From the NCBI RefSeq assembly GCF_037975245.1, contig NC_092571.1:13697417-13759416 (forward strand): 62,000 nt of DNA. The letters are read 5' to 3'. A program made the translations under genes and the position numbers. The DNA comes from Apostichopus japonicus (lineage: Eukaryota > Echinodermata > Holothuroidea > Aspidochirotida > Stichopodidae). The notes beneath the pieces are model-generated. The model saw nothing but the letters and a program-made list of their open reading frames with translations, did no database searches and was not told where the DNA came from. Within the stretch, counting starts at the first letter, position 1; the number at the start of each line of letters is the position of its first letter. Below are positions 9,700-21,390 of the stretch, piece by piece.

Positions 9700-12165
9700 C
9701 AAACTGATATAAGATGAGTTCTACCGATGGTACAGTACTTGGGTCATGCTTTTGAAGGTTCCGGATAGTTGATCCTGTGCCAACCGCATACCGACCATTT
9801 GCAAAATACAAAATAAATAGTAGTCCGGGACTAGAAAATTAAGTAGTCCTTTACACAATGCGGTACGTCAATATTGGTGCAACTAATTTATTCACCATTA
9901 TGAATACAATGCATATGAATTCACAAATACCAAGCAATATATCCAGACAGCTAATGCGGTACATGAATTATGATTTTGAAACACAAACCAAAATGATACA
10001 TACAAAACCTTTGAAATCATTGACAAATTAAAAACCCAAATAAGTACTGATCATCGTAGAAAGCGCTAAAACATAACATACCGTAGTGAATTTTGCTTGA
10101 CAGCAATGTAAACCTATACAAAGTCCTCTAACACACGACATCACGTCATCACAAAAACCAGTAGGAAGAGATCCAGAAACTCTGCAATATACCCAGAATC
10201 AATAAAATTGAAGGAAAAAAACGAATTTATCAAAATCAGAAAGCACTCAAAAGGATATATACAGAACCGAGTAAAGAAGTAATGCCACATCTGGAATTAT
10301 AAACAATACCCATTCTGTCGTGCGGAAAGATCATTAATTTAAAAACTCTTCGAACTTAATGGCTAGCCCGACGATACCAAAAACGTCTCTTAAAGCAAAA
10401 TATGATCAGAAATAGTGATATAAGAAAAACTTTTAACACCAAATGATTGGCTATAGGGTTTCCTACAAATACTTAAAATGATATTTCCAGAACCATGGGA
10501 ACATTTACAAGCCCTTAACTATGATATATTATATACACTTGTAATTGTCAATGTCAGTATTCTACTATAAGGATGGGTTTTTAAAGGTATATTATATATA
10601 AAATGCTATAATTTTCTCTTCTGTTATTATCTTGTAATGTGATAAAGCTTATGATCGTTTATATTCGATTAAATATTTATAACCTCAAGTGGATATTCGT
10701 TGTTTCTTATTGAAACATTGTGTAATCTTGTAGAATAAATGAATGGATAGTGACTTCATTTTTTGATTGCAACAGTTTTGGGTAATTAAACTTGTTTTCG
10801 CAGTAAAGGTAATAGAGAGATTTATTCTCCTTCCGGGTTTTACTTTCATGATTCAGAGCACACTCATTTGAAATATATTGAAAGTATTTTTTTCTCAAGA
10901 ATTGAATTGGAAATGGTCACAAGTTAAATTGTGTTTATTACAGGGGTTAATGGATTAATGTTTTATTACAATTGCAATGATTACTCTGTAAAAGAATATA
11001 AACATAAACACAATGACAGTTTGCGTATAAATAAAAACTTTGTTTAAATCAGCATATGAACTCTCATAAATAGGTGTTATCGATTAACGAGGATGACACA
11101 TAATTGCATTAGGTGTCATTAACACTTTCACTTACCCAGGAAATAATATACTATTAACGTTAAAGCAACTTGCTTTTTAACTTGACTTTACCCTCTGTTA
11201 CTGAATGATCGATAATTGTCTTTGTATTTTTCTCTCATATTCAATGTAATAGTAAAAGCTATCGTGGAGAACATGAGGCTGACGTTCATTAACATGCTTT
11301 TACCTGATTTCTTCATCAAACAAATCGAAAGTCCATTAAAAATAACACTATTGCCTGTGAACCTCTGTTACATCACAGAGGTGTCTACAATAGACACATA
11401 GTTCAATTAAATCAAAGCCAAATAACAGTAAAAATGATATTCTGAACCTTCATTAACGCCTGTTTCTCACTTTTAGCTAACGCAGCTGTTTGGGCTAACC
11501 AACGGTAATAACAAGATCCAAACATACACGTATCATTTGATACCACTTTACTGATTATATAAGTATTAAGTATTATCATATGATTTTAAATCGGTATGTG
11601 AACAATATTCAGAGGTTTGATTGACGCCTGTTTCTCACTCTCAGCTTACGCAGCTGTTTTGGATGATCAAAGGTACTACATACACGTATTATTTTACCTT
11701 TAGTAATGTTTCATCTGGTATAAAATGCTATAAGGCAAGACACGATTAACTTTATAAAACTTTACAATGTATGTTTTGAAAATCCTATTACCAACGTCCA
11801 CAAGGTGATAGTCACAGCCAAGCCACTTATCTCATATACTTTGATTCTAGATAGGCGTATTGATGGCAGTTCCATGTGTACTCAATATTATAATATTCAC
11901 TTAAAATGATTGCTTATTAGTGGACCCCAATAGATCCCGCAACAACATAGGACTCTTTCCATTATAGAACTTTTCCTTAACTTCATAAAATCAACGATAT
12001 ATAAAGATTTCAGTTCAACATATATCCAACTGTTTTTAAGCTGTGCGTTAACGTTCCCGCAGACATATTCTGCAATTGTTATTAGTTAAATGTTTAAGAT
12101 TGTAAACCCCAAATCCTGCAGATACGAAGGACAAGTCCAAGTTTTATTACTCTGTTTGGTATCAC
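9700..12165. other. Non-coding, present in three paralogous copies
   Basis: This aligns with about 33,940-36,320 and about 42,440-44,960. Short frames at 11,216-11,401 and 35,898-36,092 (plus) are similar to one another only because the DNA is duplicated; the third copy does not keep the frame. A ~60-bp unit ('acgcctgtttctcact' + 'cagctgttt') occurs twice (near 11,455 and 11,625). No gene is supported. Confidence 0.5.
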
Positions 12166-13036
12166 TTACTATTGAATCCATGATTCATCAGTAAATTTTC
12201 GGGCAGATACGTCACCGATACGATACAATTCGGTATTGTTCAGCTCTAATCGAAGTACTTAATGATATTTGTATGACATTGAAATCATATGGAAAGAGAA
12301 AGTCACATCATCCCATGACAGAAAACAATATTTCATCTCATAGTTGCTTCATCTTGACAAGAAAATCCATTCCGTGCCTTCGTGAAACGTTATCAGGAAC
12401 ATTTCGAAAAATAAACCAGGAAGACGGGAAGACTCCATATTGGATTATTCCAGTTTACAAAAATCTTCAAATGGCTTTATACGTTGTACGTTAACTACCA
12501 TGCCTTTCATAGCTTAAAGACGTTTCCATCGTACACAAAAGTACAGACAGATATTTCTCCGGTGTGCACACTTCGGTGACATCCACTCAAATCTAAGTAC
12601 ATCTTTATGATATTTATATGAAGAAGAAATATTAGAGAAGGCAATGTCAAATCATAAAACTTCGAATAAGAACAGGTTAACCTGATAGTTGATCAATCTT
12701 CACTATAAAACTAACGATAAGATCCCTTTGGAAAATGACGCTAGCAGGAAAAATACGAGGAATAATATAGAAAATGTTAAATCATTACGTTGCAAGATTT
12801 CGTCTCAATAAAATTCGACTGTATTTAGGCTGTGCGTTAACGATGTTGCCGCAAGTCTTTGTTTTTTAACAATGGCCCGTTCCGTCAAAAGATTAGTATT
12901 GAACAACCTAAATTCGTTTAATTATAATTTACGTACTATAAATATTAATATGGAAAGCAAAACTCATATCCTACAGCCAAAGAAAAAACTGTTGATCTGA
13001 TAGTTGGTCCTCCTTGACAATAAAAATATAAAAAAA

Positions 13037-13085
13037 TTCAGGGAAATGTCGTTCGTTGTGTTACTGCTAACGACATTTCCCTGAA
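13037..13085. repeat. Perfect 17-bp inverted repeat (hairpin)
   Basis: Arms at 13,037-13,053 (TTCAGGGAAATGTCGTT) and 13,069-13,085 are perfectly complementary across a 15-nt loop. The paralogous sequence near 56,340-56,390 has only the single 'gggaaatgtcgtt' arm followed by unrelated sequence. The second arm therefore looks like a local templated inversion in this copy. Confidence 0.85.
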
Positions 13086-13385
13086 TAAACCAGAAAAATT
13101 GACAATTTGTTCATTATAAAAACTTAGTTTAATTAGGATTGAAAACAAATCATGAACTTACGATGGATAATCTCCACGTTAGTGCTTCTTACCAAACAGC
13201 ACTAGCCAACTAGCCCATTCTTACAAACAAAAATCAAACTCCATGTGAGTATTCTACTTGAAATGCATAACGCTTGAATCTATGATTCACATCCCAAAAC
13301 AGCTGATTGTACGCAACACTACGGTCAGATTTGTCTCCGGTGTAAGTCATCCCCATGAGTTTCAACACGAAAGGAACATTTCATA

Positions 13386-13564
13386 TACTTTTTAAGAAAA
13401 AGTCACCCAGGAAAGAACCTGGGCACGAAAACCAAACTACCAAACGACTGATCCGCTCTCAGCCCCAGTCCCCTTGCATCGGGACTGTGACTGTGTGATC
13501 ATCGTCAGGTGTGTATCACCATTCCCTAAGGGAACAGATACTACACATGATCTTAGCCAAAAGA
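13386..13564 (-). mobile_element. U2 snRNA-headed SINE-like element, copy 2
   Basis: A reverse-strand copy of the 6.4-kb element: about 178 bp, slightly 5'-truncated in the U2 head (it starts within the TTTTGGCTAAG part). It ends in TTCTTAAAAAGTA. The paralogous empty locus is at about 56,915-56,960, where 'aaaggaacatttcat' and 'acagatatgtagccgctctg' flank a ~20-bp uninterrupted spacer. I could not define a clean target-site duplication. Confidence 0.8.
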
Positions 13565-14171
13565 ACGAACAGATATGAAGCCGCTCTGTGATGTCTCGGT
13601 GATATTCAACTCTAATCTAAGTACTATATAATATTTATATATAAAATTAGACCAGGCCACACAATAGAAAGACAGGCGAATAACAATATATTGATTTCAT
13701 AGTTCATCCATCTTGACAATAAAAATACAATCAATATTCTCGAGAAAAAGTGCATTTTCCTTTTAAAATAGTTTAGAAGGTGTAGGTTTGAAAGAAACAA
13801 GAAAACATGATCATATTCACCGTGTGAGTATTCTTCCCCGAGCATATAATCTTTGAATCAAAGATACATCTCCGAGAAAACAGCCGATTGTACGCAACAC
13901 TACGATCAGATTTGTCTTCGGTGTACGTCATCCTCACGAGTTTCAACACTAATCTAAGTACTATATAATATTTTTATGAAAACGAAACATTTGTAAAGGG
14001 GAAGTGATATCTACAGCCAAACAACGTATTATTGATTTTTAGTTGCGTTAATAACAGAGAAATCATTATGTTGACCCGTTTTTTAGTTGCAGGTTTAGGA
14101 TTAAAAAAAAACAAATCATGGAAGTAAGATAGATAATCTCCGCTTCAAATCGTATCAAACATCATCGCATT

Positions 14172-14442
14172 GTACTTTTTACGTGACCCGTCCTGTGGGA
14201 ACCAAAACATCACGGCCAAACGGCACTGAGAATCAAATCGCCTCTCATAAACAGAACTCACAGCCCAAACAAGCCAGAAACAAAAGGCTTACCACCTCCC
14301 ACCCGAACATTCAAAGTGCTACAAACGGACGACCAGCCCGCAATGAAACAAACTGCCTTTCCCAGCTTACCAGCGCCCGTAGAAGGCAACCCAGATAAAC
14401 GGCGAAAATCACCTGCAACCTGATTATCTTCCGCATAAGGGT
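14172..14442 (-). mobile_element. LINE 3' end fragment, host of a nested SINE
   Basis: Reverse-strand match to the last ~260 bp of the 48.8-53.6 kb LINE, from the ORF2 C-terminal region ('agataaacggcgaaaatc') to the 'cgtaaaaagta' end near 14,172. Its truncated 5' end lies close to the U2-headed SINE, which inserted at 14,443. Confidence 0.75.
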
Positions 14443-14629
14443 ACTTTTTAAGAAAAAGTCGCCCAGGAAAGAAAACCAAACTACCGAACGACTGATCCGC
14501 TCTCAACCCCAATCCCCTCGTATCGGGACTGTGACTGTGTGATCATCGTCAGGTGTGCATCACCATTCCCCTCGAAAGGGAACCGAAACCAAACTACACA
14601 TGATCTTAGCCAAAAGGCCGTATAAGGGT
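14443..14629 (-). mobile_element. U2 snRNA-headed SINE-like element, copy 3, with TSD
   Basis: About 179 bp on the minus strand. The head starts at CGGCCTTTTGGCTAAG (5'-truncated by ~9 nt) and the 3' end is TTCTTAAAAAGTA. It is flanked by the direct repeat ATAAGGGT at 14,435-14,442 and 14,622-14,629. The head also differs after GTAGT, where 'ATCTG' is replaced by 'TTGGTTTCG'. It is nested at the edge of a LINE 3' fragment. Confidence 0.8.
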
Positions 14630-14932
14630 AATACTTTTCAAAATCATTTGGCAGCCAGTGTGAAACTCACAATGTTATAAACTTTATGATAAGTATGAAA
14701 GACTGAAAATATATGCCTTCACATGTTCGGAAAGATAATTCGTCAATCATAGCATAATCATGTAAATTATTCTGGATAATGAACGCCAAAGTACATAAAA
14801 TAGTATTAATCATCTATTCCTGTTAACTAGTGATACATATACACAAGGCATACTTTGAATGAACTTATATGTAGTTACAGTCATAGTTGAACTATTTTTT
14901 ACTGTAGATGTATAGCGTATAACTTTGCTTAC

Positions 14933-15017
14933 CTGTAGACATATACGATGGCTATCACAGAGACGACGAATATTACGGCAATTACGATCATCACCAACGT
15001 CATTATGTTCTTCGTGT
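14933..15017 (-). CDS. Ig-receptor transmembrane exon
   Basis: An 85-nt exon with consensus boundaries: acceptor ...tttctgcag before 15,017 and donor gtaagc at 14,932-14,927. With a phase-1 start it reads (D)TKNIMTLVMIVIAV then IFVVSVIAIVYVY(R), a single ~22-residue hydrophobic helix followed by an arginine. A phase-1 acceptor is exactly what the phase-1 donors of the 20,895-20,106 and 23,158-22,327 exons require. No other intact TM exon lies between them, so this is the likely shared membrane anchor. The homologous exon at 59,159-59,072 differs by one extra codon and several conservative substitutions. The following cytoplasmic exon is not identified. Confidence 0.75.
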
Positions 15018-15235
15018 CTGCAGAAATGACAGTAAGATGCACAAATATATTAACATCAGCAACCAAACTACGTCAGTCGATTAACTTCACCGCACTTGGG
15101 TTCATGTTCTTGTGATTTCAACATGACATACTTTTGTTTATAACATATGTACTAACTTTGTAAAATGTTACACATTTGGAAATTTGGCTTAGAAACAAGA
15201 TTTTGTCGAATTGATTTTTTTGCACCAATTAAAAC

Positions 15236-16250
15236 TTGCCCAAACGAGGTAGGTTTGCTCACACTGTGGAATGGAGGGTTATGTATTTCGCGCCTGCCCC
15301 TCGTCGTATGTAGTAAAGACGAAACGCGAGGAGCAGCCGGCAATGGGATATGCTCTGCTTCCAGTTTCGCAGGGTTCTAGACAGGGTAAAAAGGTGGAGG
15401 TCCCGGTGCCCACTGTGTATCCCTTGTTGATACTGACCCCTTAACGAACCCAGCAGATCACCCTACTGTCACTCGCTTCCCGTAACCTCTCCGACAGACG
15501 ATTCCACCAGTCTGTCGAACAGTGACTCGGTCTCTTTGAAATCGTGTCCTGATTTTATGAGGTCGGGAGCCCTCTCTGAAGAGGTCGACTTCATGTGATT
15601 CCGTTGAGGAATTATGTAACAGAACCCGCGTAAAATGGTTGGAGTCCTCTTTATTGTCAAATGTTTTACTTCATTTGGTCTGGTAAAACAGAACTTTTTA
15701 AAGGGGTGGTTTTATATCAGACTTTCGTCACTGGGGATTCGGGTGTGGTATATTTGCCCAGCAAACAGCAAACTATCAACTAAGGCAACTGTTCGTAGCA
15801 GTAGAAAATGAAGGTTTGCCATATTCGTATTTGTGCAGATTTTTGGGGTGGCTTGCATGTGCGTCGTTGGGCTCCAAATATGTTACGGAACTCGGAACCA
15901 CAACGTAGTACGCCATCTGATGTTATTGTTAGCATTATTGAAACATTGCGTTACCAATAGCCTTATGTGGATTTGTCTCGGCCTTCTAATATTCAGAAGA
16001 TCATATTAGAACAAGCTGTTTGACCGAGCTGTCCGCACAGAATCGTCATCCGACCGATGCATGGCGATCTATTTATTCTAGGTTACATAATACAAGGCTT
16101 TTTCGGACATTATTACTGGTGACCGATCATGGTCAGTAATGCAGAGTTTGTATTTTAATGGATTGATCAGTTGCTGATAGTTTAGTTACTGTGTGTAGGG
16201 TTTGGTGACGTTTTGTATTCCGCTTAGCGCATTACCTAAAAGCATCGGCA
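15236..16250 (+). mobile_element. Internally deleted LINE relic (ORF1 knuckle joined to ORF2 C-terminus)
   Basis: About 15,241-15,420 encodes the last CCHC knuckle and linker of the LINE ORF1 (frame reading VCSHCGMEGYVFRACPSSYV). From about 15,660 the frame resembles the post-reverse-transcriptase part of ORF2 (FIWSGKTELFKG, RQLFVAVENEGLPYSY), with frameshifts. The RT core is absent. The 3' tail ends near 16,245 ('gacgttttgtattccgctt' to 'cctaaaagca'). Confidence 0.65.
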
Positions 16251-18190
16251 AACAACAAATCGATGAAAGCTACAACCGACGATGTCTGGTTAAAGAAAAT
16301 AGAAGACATAAAAATGATTGCATTTTGAGATAAATGGCAAACCGAGAGTTGAAATGTTAAATAACAAAAGTGAATTCGTGTGTTGTTCTACCTGGAATGT
16401 ATTGAAAAGAACCCCTTCAAAGAAAAATCTCTGTTTGTCCGATACGAACCCCTTCAAAGAAAAATCTCTGTTTGTCCGATACAATTGTCAATCACTTAAT
16501 TGATCATAAAAGGAAGATAAAAACATCGTGTTTTTGTTTCGTTGTTTAACATTGTTTGACCTTGTAGTAATAAGAAACAATGAATGAAGTAATTTCCTCC
16601 TCGAATCAAACAAACTATTCAACTTGTTTACCTGTATGTAGGTAAAACAATTGAAAGCATAACAAGCTCCAATACGTTGGAATTACATTTTCTCACGAAT
16701 GGCATTAATAAAGATTCTTTAAGAAAAGTATAGTAGATTATCTTGTGTTTAAATGCTTTTAGAAGTTATGACAAATGAATCCTAATAATACTAATGAATA
16801 TTAATGTGGTGATTGTATTCATTGATCAATTATCATTTAAACTTACTTTCGTGAACAATTTACTATTTCTTTTAAATAGTACTCGTACTTTTTCAAACAA
16901 CTTAATTATTGTGTACACCAAATCACTTTTGACTTTCCCTTCGATTGGAAAAGGTAGCTTGTGTGAGCTAGATGAAGGTTTTATTTGATTCTCGTTATAA
17001 GTGGAATTAAACTAAATGAGGGTATTTCTGTTTTGAGAACATCAAAATCATGGATCTCTCTTTCTAAATCACGTCCAAATAATATTAAACAAAATTTGAC
17101 TTGTTAGGATAGATACAAATTAAACCCTGTCTGTTCTTTTTCTGGTGATCCTATGTTAGCTAGATTTAACGAAATATTAGACTAAAACTTTAATGATCTT
17201 CCAGGCAAGATTAGAGCGTGTTGCATAGTTACATAATGATAAGGTCACATGAGATGCATTTCTAAAGAAACTGTTAGATGTGCTGCAGTGATAGTGCTTG
17301 AGATGACAGTGCCATGGATTCAGTTGTATTTTGGATGATAAACGTCCAACACAAATACTGACATTAAACAAAACATAATATACAGTTTCCTTTAGTCAAT
17401 AGTTGTGACAAAAGCACCAAACAGTTTAGTTTTTGATGTTTCCATATTATTTGTTATCTATATTTAATTATTTTGGGAGTAGTATATCCCTTTAAAGCTG
17501 TGGTGAATCTTACTTGCATCTTCCCTCGTCCATCTCACAACAAACCAATAAGATCATTACGGCTTGCCCCCCCCCCCCTCTCCCTCAAAGGAACTGTTAG
17601 GTCAAAACCACGTTTTTCATTTGACGTCATGAGAATTGCTTTCAAGCTTGAAGTATTTTAAAAGTTTGTCAAGTGTATCTTCTATACAGGCTCATATTTT
17701 AAATCCAGCTATGAGTCCTGGGATGCCGTCTTTCATTACAATTTTGAGGTACGCAATGACACCATACTGAACAAATTATTCTCCAGATTTTGCAATTTGT
17801 AGCATGGGAATACCAACAATTTGCTTAGGTTTTGTTCCCCTAAAATTCACAGTATTTAATAGCAACACGTTGTACGTGTTTCTGTACGTTTAGGTTGAAC
17901 GATTGCAAATAATATGTACAACAAAGTAAGGTTGCATCTTGAATGAGTTTCAAAAATTTGGTGACTCAGGAACAGGACCTCTCCATCTCCCACTATACCT
18001 AAGGTCAGAGAAACTGGAGTGATAAAAACACGCGTACAAATATTCATTTCAGCTTAATACTTTAATATGTTTCATAAACTCTGTTGTTTGTATTGTTTTC
18101 TCTAGTATTTGAAAAGTGGGTTAAGAAACTGTCTGCCAGCAGTGTTCTTACAAGCTTCATAATATACAAATATCATAGAGTAATGACTAA
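16251..18190. other. Non-coding; exact 37-bp tandem duplication at 16,409-16,482
   Basis: No gene is supported. A 37-bp unit is repeated twice without mismatch at 16,409-16,445 and 16,446-16,482; the paralogue near 37,790-37,840 has one unit. The segment at about 16,380-16,760 resembles 37,780-38,170. A short C-run is at about 17,566-17,578. Confidence 0.6.
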
Positions 18191-18191
18191 C

Positions 18192-18640
18192 CTTGATCGG
18201 TTTTAGAGATGTTAAACTCACATCTTTGTGAATACTGTGATGTAGCAAGGGACTCCGACGGTTCCTGGGTAGCGATGCATCCAATGGTTGAGTTCTGATC
18301 ACAAGAAGTAACGTACACTGAAAGCTCTTTAGTTCCGTTATTATCTGTGTAATGTTTCTGATAATCACAGCCATCGGGTTTGATTACTTCCAGATTTATC
18401 GGTGGATACCCGTCTGTTATTGAACAAGATAGGACGACGTGGTATGATGCAGACGGAGATGAGGACGGGCCTTCACAAACAAGAGGTGAAGGAGGCTGGT
18501 AGACTGTAAAGAATTTATATATGTAATGAGTGTAAAGAGTATACGGGAGTTATCATCAGTCAGTGGTAGACGATAAAGTACAAAAATCGTCTCGTTGAAG
18601 GTTGAAGATGGAGTAAGTGAAATCAGCCTTTGTAACTCAA
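18192..18640 (-). pseudogene. Ig-like receptor exon, V part truncated and frameshifted, C2 part open
   Basis: The C2-like half (about 18,505-18,192) is open and very close to the 23.1-kb exon: VYQPPSPLVCEG, the HYTDNNGTKELSVYVTSCDQ strand pair and CEFNISKTDQ, with all six cysteines kept and a donor-like gttagt at 18,191-18,186. The adjoining V part keeps the segment equivalent to SFSILNLQ but carries a 1-nt insertion in the DAGTY codons and further indels. The signal peptide and N-terminal half are missing to the right of about 18,640. It could be a dead exon or a C2-only exon using the ctttacag just before it (18,506-18,513). I prefer dead, with the C2 half still under recent constraint. Confidence 0.65.
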
Positions 18641-18665
18641 GGAAAGTAGCACGAGTAATCCTCAT

Positions 18666-20105
18666 TAACTTAAGTAAATGTTTATTGACAGCGAACCTTT
18701 ATTATACAAGAAATGAAAAATTTCCGAAAAATTGCCGATAATGTGGGGCTAGAAATGAAATTTAGCAATATTACGTTAAATCATAATATTTAAGTGGTGC
18801 ACTCGTATCATAAAATACAAGGACTTAATGTAAAGAATGTAAAGAAAACTGGCGACGCTCTCACATGCAATATGATACTTAACATGACTCCGTGAGCATT
18901 CTACCATAATCAGCTATGAATAATTCACGAATGCTTCCACAATGTGACGTTACATTGTAGACATACACCTACGCCTCGTCATATGCATAACTAAGTTAAA
19001 TATATTGCATCTAAAGCATTAAGCAAAAGTATTAATAGAATACTCACGGAGTAACCCTTTCGAACCACTAATAATATACTATAATAGAATATCCTGTTTA
19101 CAGATAAAATCAATTATATTATATTTATCGAATTTTTGAGATGCCACAAAAACGAGATTAGAACACACAGAAGCTATCCTTAATAATTTTGCACAGACTG
19201 AGAGAGTAATACTGTATTTAATGTATTAATAATCTTGTTACGAGTTCACTGTTGATGCATATACAGTTAGCAAACGTATCTGATACTTGAATTAGTGGGG
19301 GATAAAAACATTGAAATACGAAAATGTTGTAAGGCAAGACAAGATTGACCTTAGAATACGTTACTATGTACAAACTCATAGTTACATCCGAACTACTTTT
19401 ACTTGTTTGTAGGCATGTTCATTGATGGCTATCGCCTTCGGTAAAAGTATATTAAAAAATTGTGGTTTGATCAAGGCGGTTCATCATTACTTTATATGAT
19501 ATAGTACTCGTGTTTTCCAAGTGTTATTCCAAGAAGGTGGTACAATTGACATATTGTGACCTGTCTTATTTTATTAGATCAAAGAGCCGGTGTCATCGGG
19601 CCGTGATTATCAGACTGATATATAATATTCATATATTTGATATGAGACGGAATTGATCTTCAGCGTGATAAAAAATGGCAAATCAGACCATGTTGTGTAC
19701 TGCCTGGACTGCTTTCTTATAAGTTGTTGTATTTTTTCGTTTAATGTGATAGCGTCTGTCAAGACGATAAGGTTGTGTGCCGTAAATTTAAAACTACCTG
19801 CCGACGGAGAAATTATTCAAAATAAGATACTGTGAAATTATCAATATCCCACAAAATGTATGTTGAAGTGATGGGTGATAAATATATTTGAATTCGTTCC
19901 ACATATAATCCACACATATTTCATATCTTTGTTTTTCTCCATAATTTAAGAAAGAACTGGAAATATCAATGAAAATTTGGTATAATAAAACGTAACTCAC
20001 AAAGTATGTGTTTTGCCACTAAAATCATGAGACGAGATATGAAAATGGTAAGACACCGGTGCCCTAGAACGCTGGAAACAGATATCATATAACGGTATGG
20101 CTTAC
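18666..20105. other. Non-coding intron/intergenic; possible TM-exon remnant near 19,405-19,440
   Basis: No intact gene is visible. Around 19,380-19,445 the sequence resembles the donor side of the TM exon at 14.93 kb ('tgtaggcat...gatggctatc'), but without an open hydrophobic frame or a gtaagc donor, so it is at most a decayed copy. The segment at about 19,330-19,365 resembles 11,735-11,770. Confidence 0.35.
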
Positions 20106-20895
20106 CTGCATATGTCTTAGGAACTTCCCAAGCACAACTATCAGAGAAACCTGTGATGGACATGAAGCCCAAGTGTCCCTGGGTAGCAACACAGCCCACT
20201 GTTGAATTACCACTACACGAGGTAATGATAATAATTACTACATTAACGTTACCTTCACGTGAATAATGTTTCTTAAAACTACAGTCTTTTGGTTCCATAA
20301 CGTGCAAGTCTACGACAGGATATGCGTCTGGAATGGAACATGTCAGTTCAAAGTTAAAGTCATTATTCTGAAGTAAAGTAAGATTTTTCCTTTCACAGAG
20401 GAGAGGTGCATTAGGAAGATAAATGGTGAACAGACGGTAAGTGTGCAGAACGAGAAGTCTGTCATAATAATCATAGAATAGTGACACATGGTAGGTTCCA
20501 GCATCTTCTGGTTGGAGGTTTAGGATTGAAAAATTTAAGTCATGAAAGTACGATGGATAATCTCCGTGTGAGTATTCTACCTGAAATAAATAACGATTGA
20601 CTGTGTGATTATAATCCGACCAGAAGAGCTCAGTGTAGGCAAAAGTACGGGTAGATGTTTCTCCGGTGTGGGCCATCTCAGTGAAGTTAAACTCTAATCG
20701 AATATATATATTGAATTCATATTTATACGAAAAGGAAATATCTCGAAAGGCAAAGTCACATCCTACTACCGAATAGCAGTCTGTCGATCTGATAGCTGGT
20801 CCATCTTGACAATAAAAATCACAATCGGTGCACTTGGAAAATGACATTAACAGGAATACAACAAAGAAGAAAACAGAAAAATTTAAAATCTCCAT
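20106..20895 (-). CDS. Ig-like receptor exon: signal peptide + V-like + C2-like domains
   Basis: Starting at 20,895, 790 nt are open up to a consensus donor (tgcag|gtaagc, intron from 20,105). This gives 263 codons plus one base (phase 1). Residues 1-21 are a hydrophobic signal peptide. A cysteine cluster (C25, C29, C40, C46; CX3CX10CX5C) leads into a V-like domain with an FW pair at 91-92, RYLFQV and the E-F motif NFSILNLQPEDAGTYHV (121-137). The usual F-strand cysteine is absent (His/Val). A C2-like domain follows, with six cysteines (167, 186, 205, 227, 235, 254) and a VGCVATQ strand. There are several N-glycosylation sequons. The open frame continues past the donor for about 45 codons by chance. 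The exon should join the TM exon at 15,017. It is presumably a surface receptor of immune or recognition type; the ligand is unknown. I cannot assign it to a named family. Confidence 0.8.
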
Positions 20896-21178
20896 TATTA
20901 AAGACTTATTATCTTTACAACGTTTACGCTGTACGTTATAACTACCGTTGATTAGCTCTGCAGTGTAGTCTCCTTTCGATAGAAACCAATAGTAGACAGT
21001 AGGTATTCTAGAAGCGATTAAGGTTCGTACGCATGCTCGGAAGCGTTCACAACATGTAATCTCACTATAGCCACGCGTCTAAGATCGCTCATACTAAAAA
21101 GTGAAATAAAATAGTTTTAACAGTCTTTTGCAATGAATTTATTTTCAACGTATTCGACTGAGGCTCTTTCGTTAACAT

Positions 21179-21390
21179 GGACGGACGGACGGACGGACGG
21201 ACGGACGGACGGACGGACGGACGGACGGACGGACGGACGGACGGACGGACGGACGGACGGACGGACGGACGGACGGACGGACGGACGGACGGACGGACGG
21301 ACGGACGGACGGACGGACGGACGGACGGACGGACGGACGGACGGACGGACGGACGGACGGACGGACGGACGGACGGACGGACGGACGGAC
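21179..21390. repeat. (ACGG)n microsatellite, ~53 perfect units
   Basis: About 212 bp of uninterrupted ACGG tetranucleotide with no visible point mutation. It lies some 280 bp upstream of the start codon of the 20.9-kb Ig exon. All reading frames through it are open, giving repetitive frames of no meaning. The complete absence of interruptions implies recent expansion or assembly smoothing. Confidence 0.98.

Larger units (their letters stand above)
12170..14140 (-). pseudogene. Array of about five decayed Ig V-exon relics
   Basis: The start of the V exon recurs in tandem in the minus-strand sense. Each unit keeps recognisable pieces of the intact 20.9-kb exon: 'aactctaatc(t/g)aagtact', the cysteine-cluster region, and the 'gatagttggtcc-tcttgacaataaaaat' stretch encoding the region around the first cysteines. 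Hallmarks occur near 12,346, 12,691, 13,001, 13,702 and, very degenerate, 14,035. All are frameshifted or stopped, and all point the same way as the intact exons. The array lies between the TM exon (14.9 kb) and the tail segment (9.4 kb). A U2-headed SINE interrupts it at 13.4 kb. A paralogous array occupies 55.9-58.4 kb. Confidence 0.6.

Noticed and set aside
11216-11401. Similar small plus-strand frames at 11.2 and 35.9 kb
   Set aside because: Similarity follows from the segmental duplication; the third block does not keep the frame, and there is no domain or splice signal.
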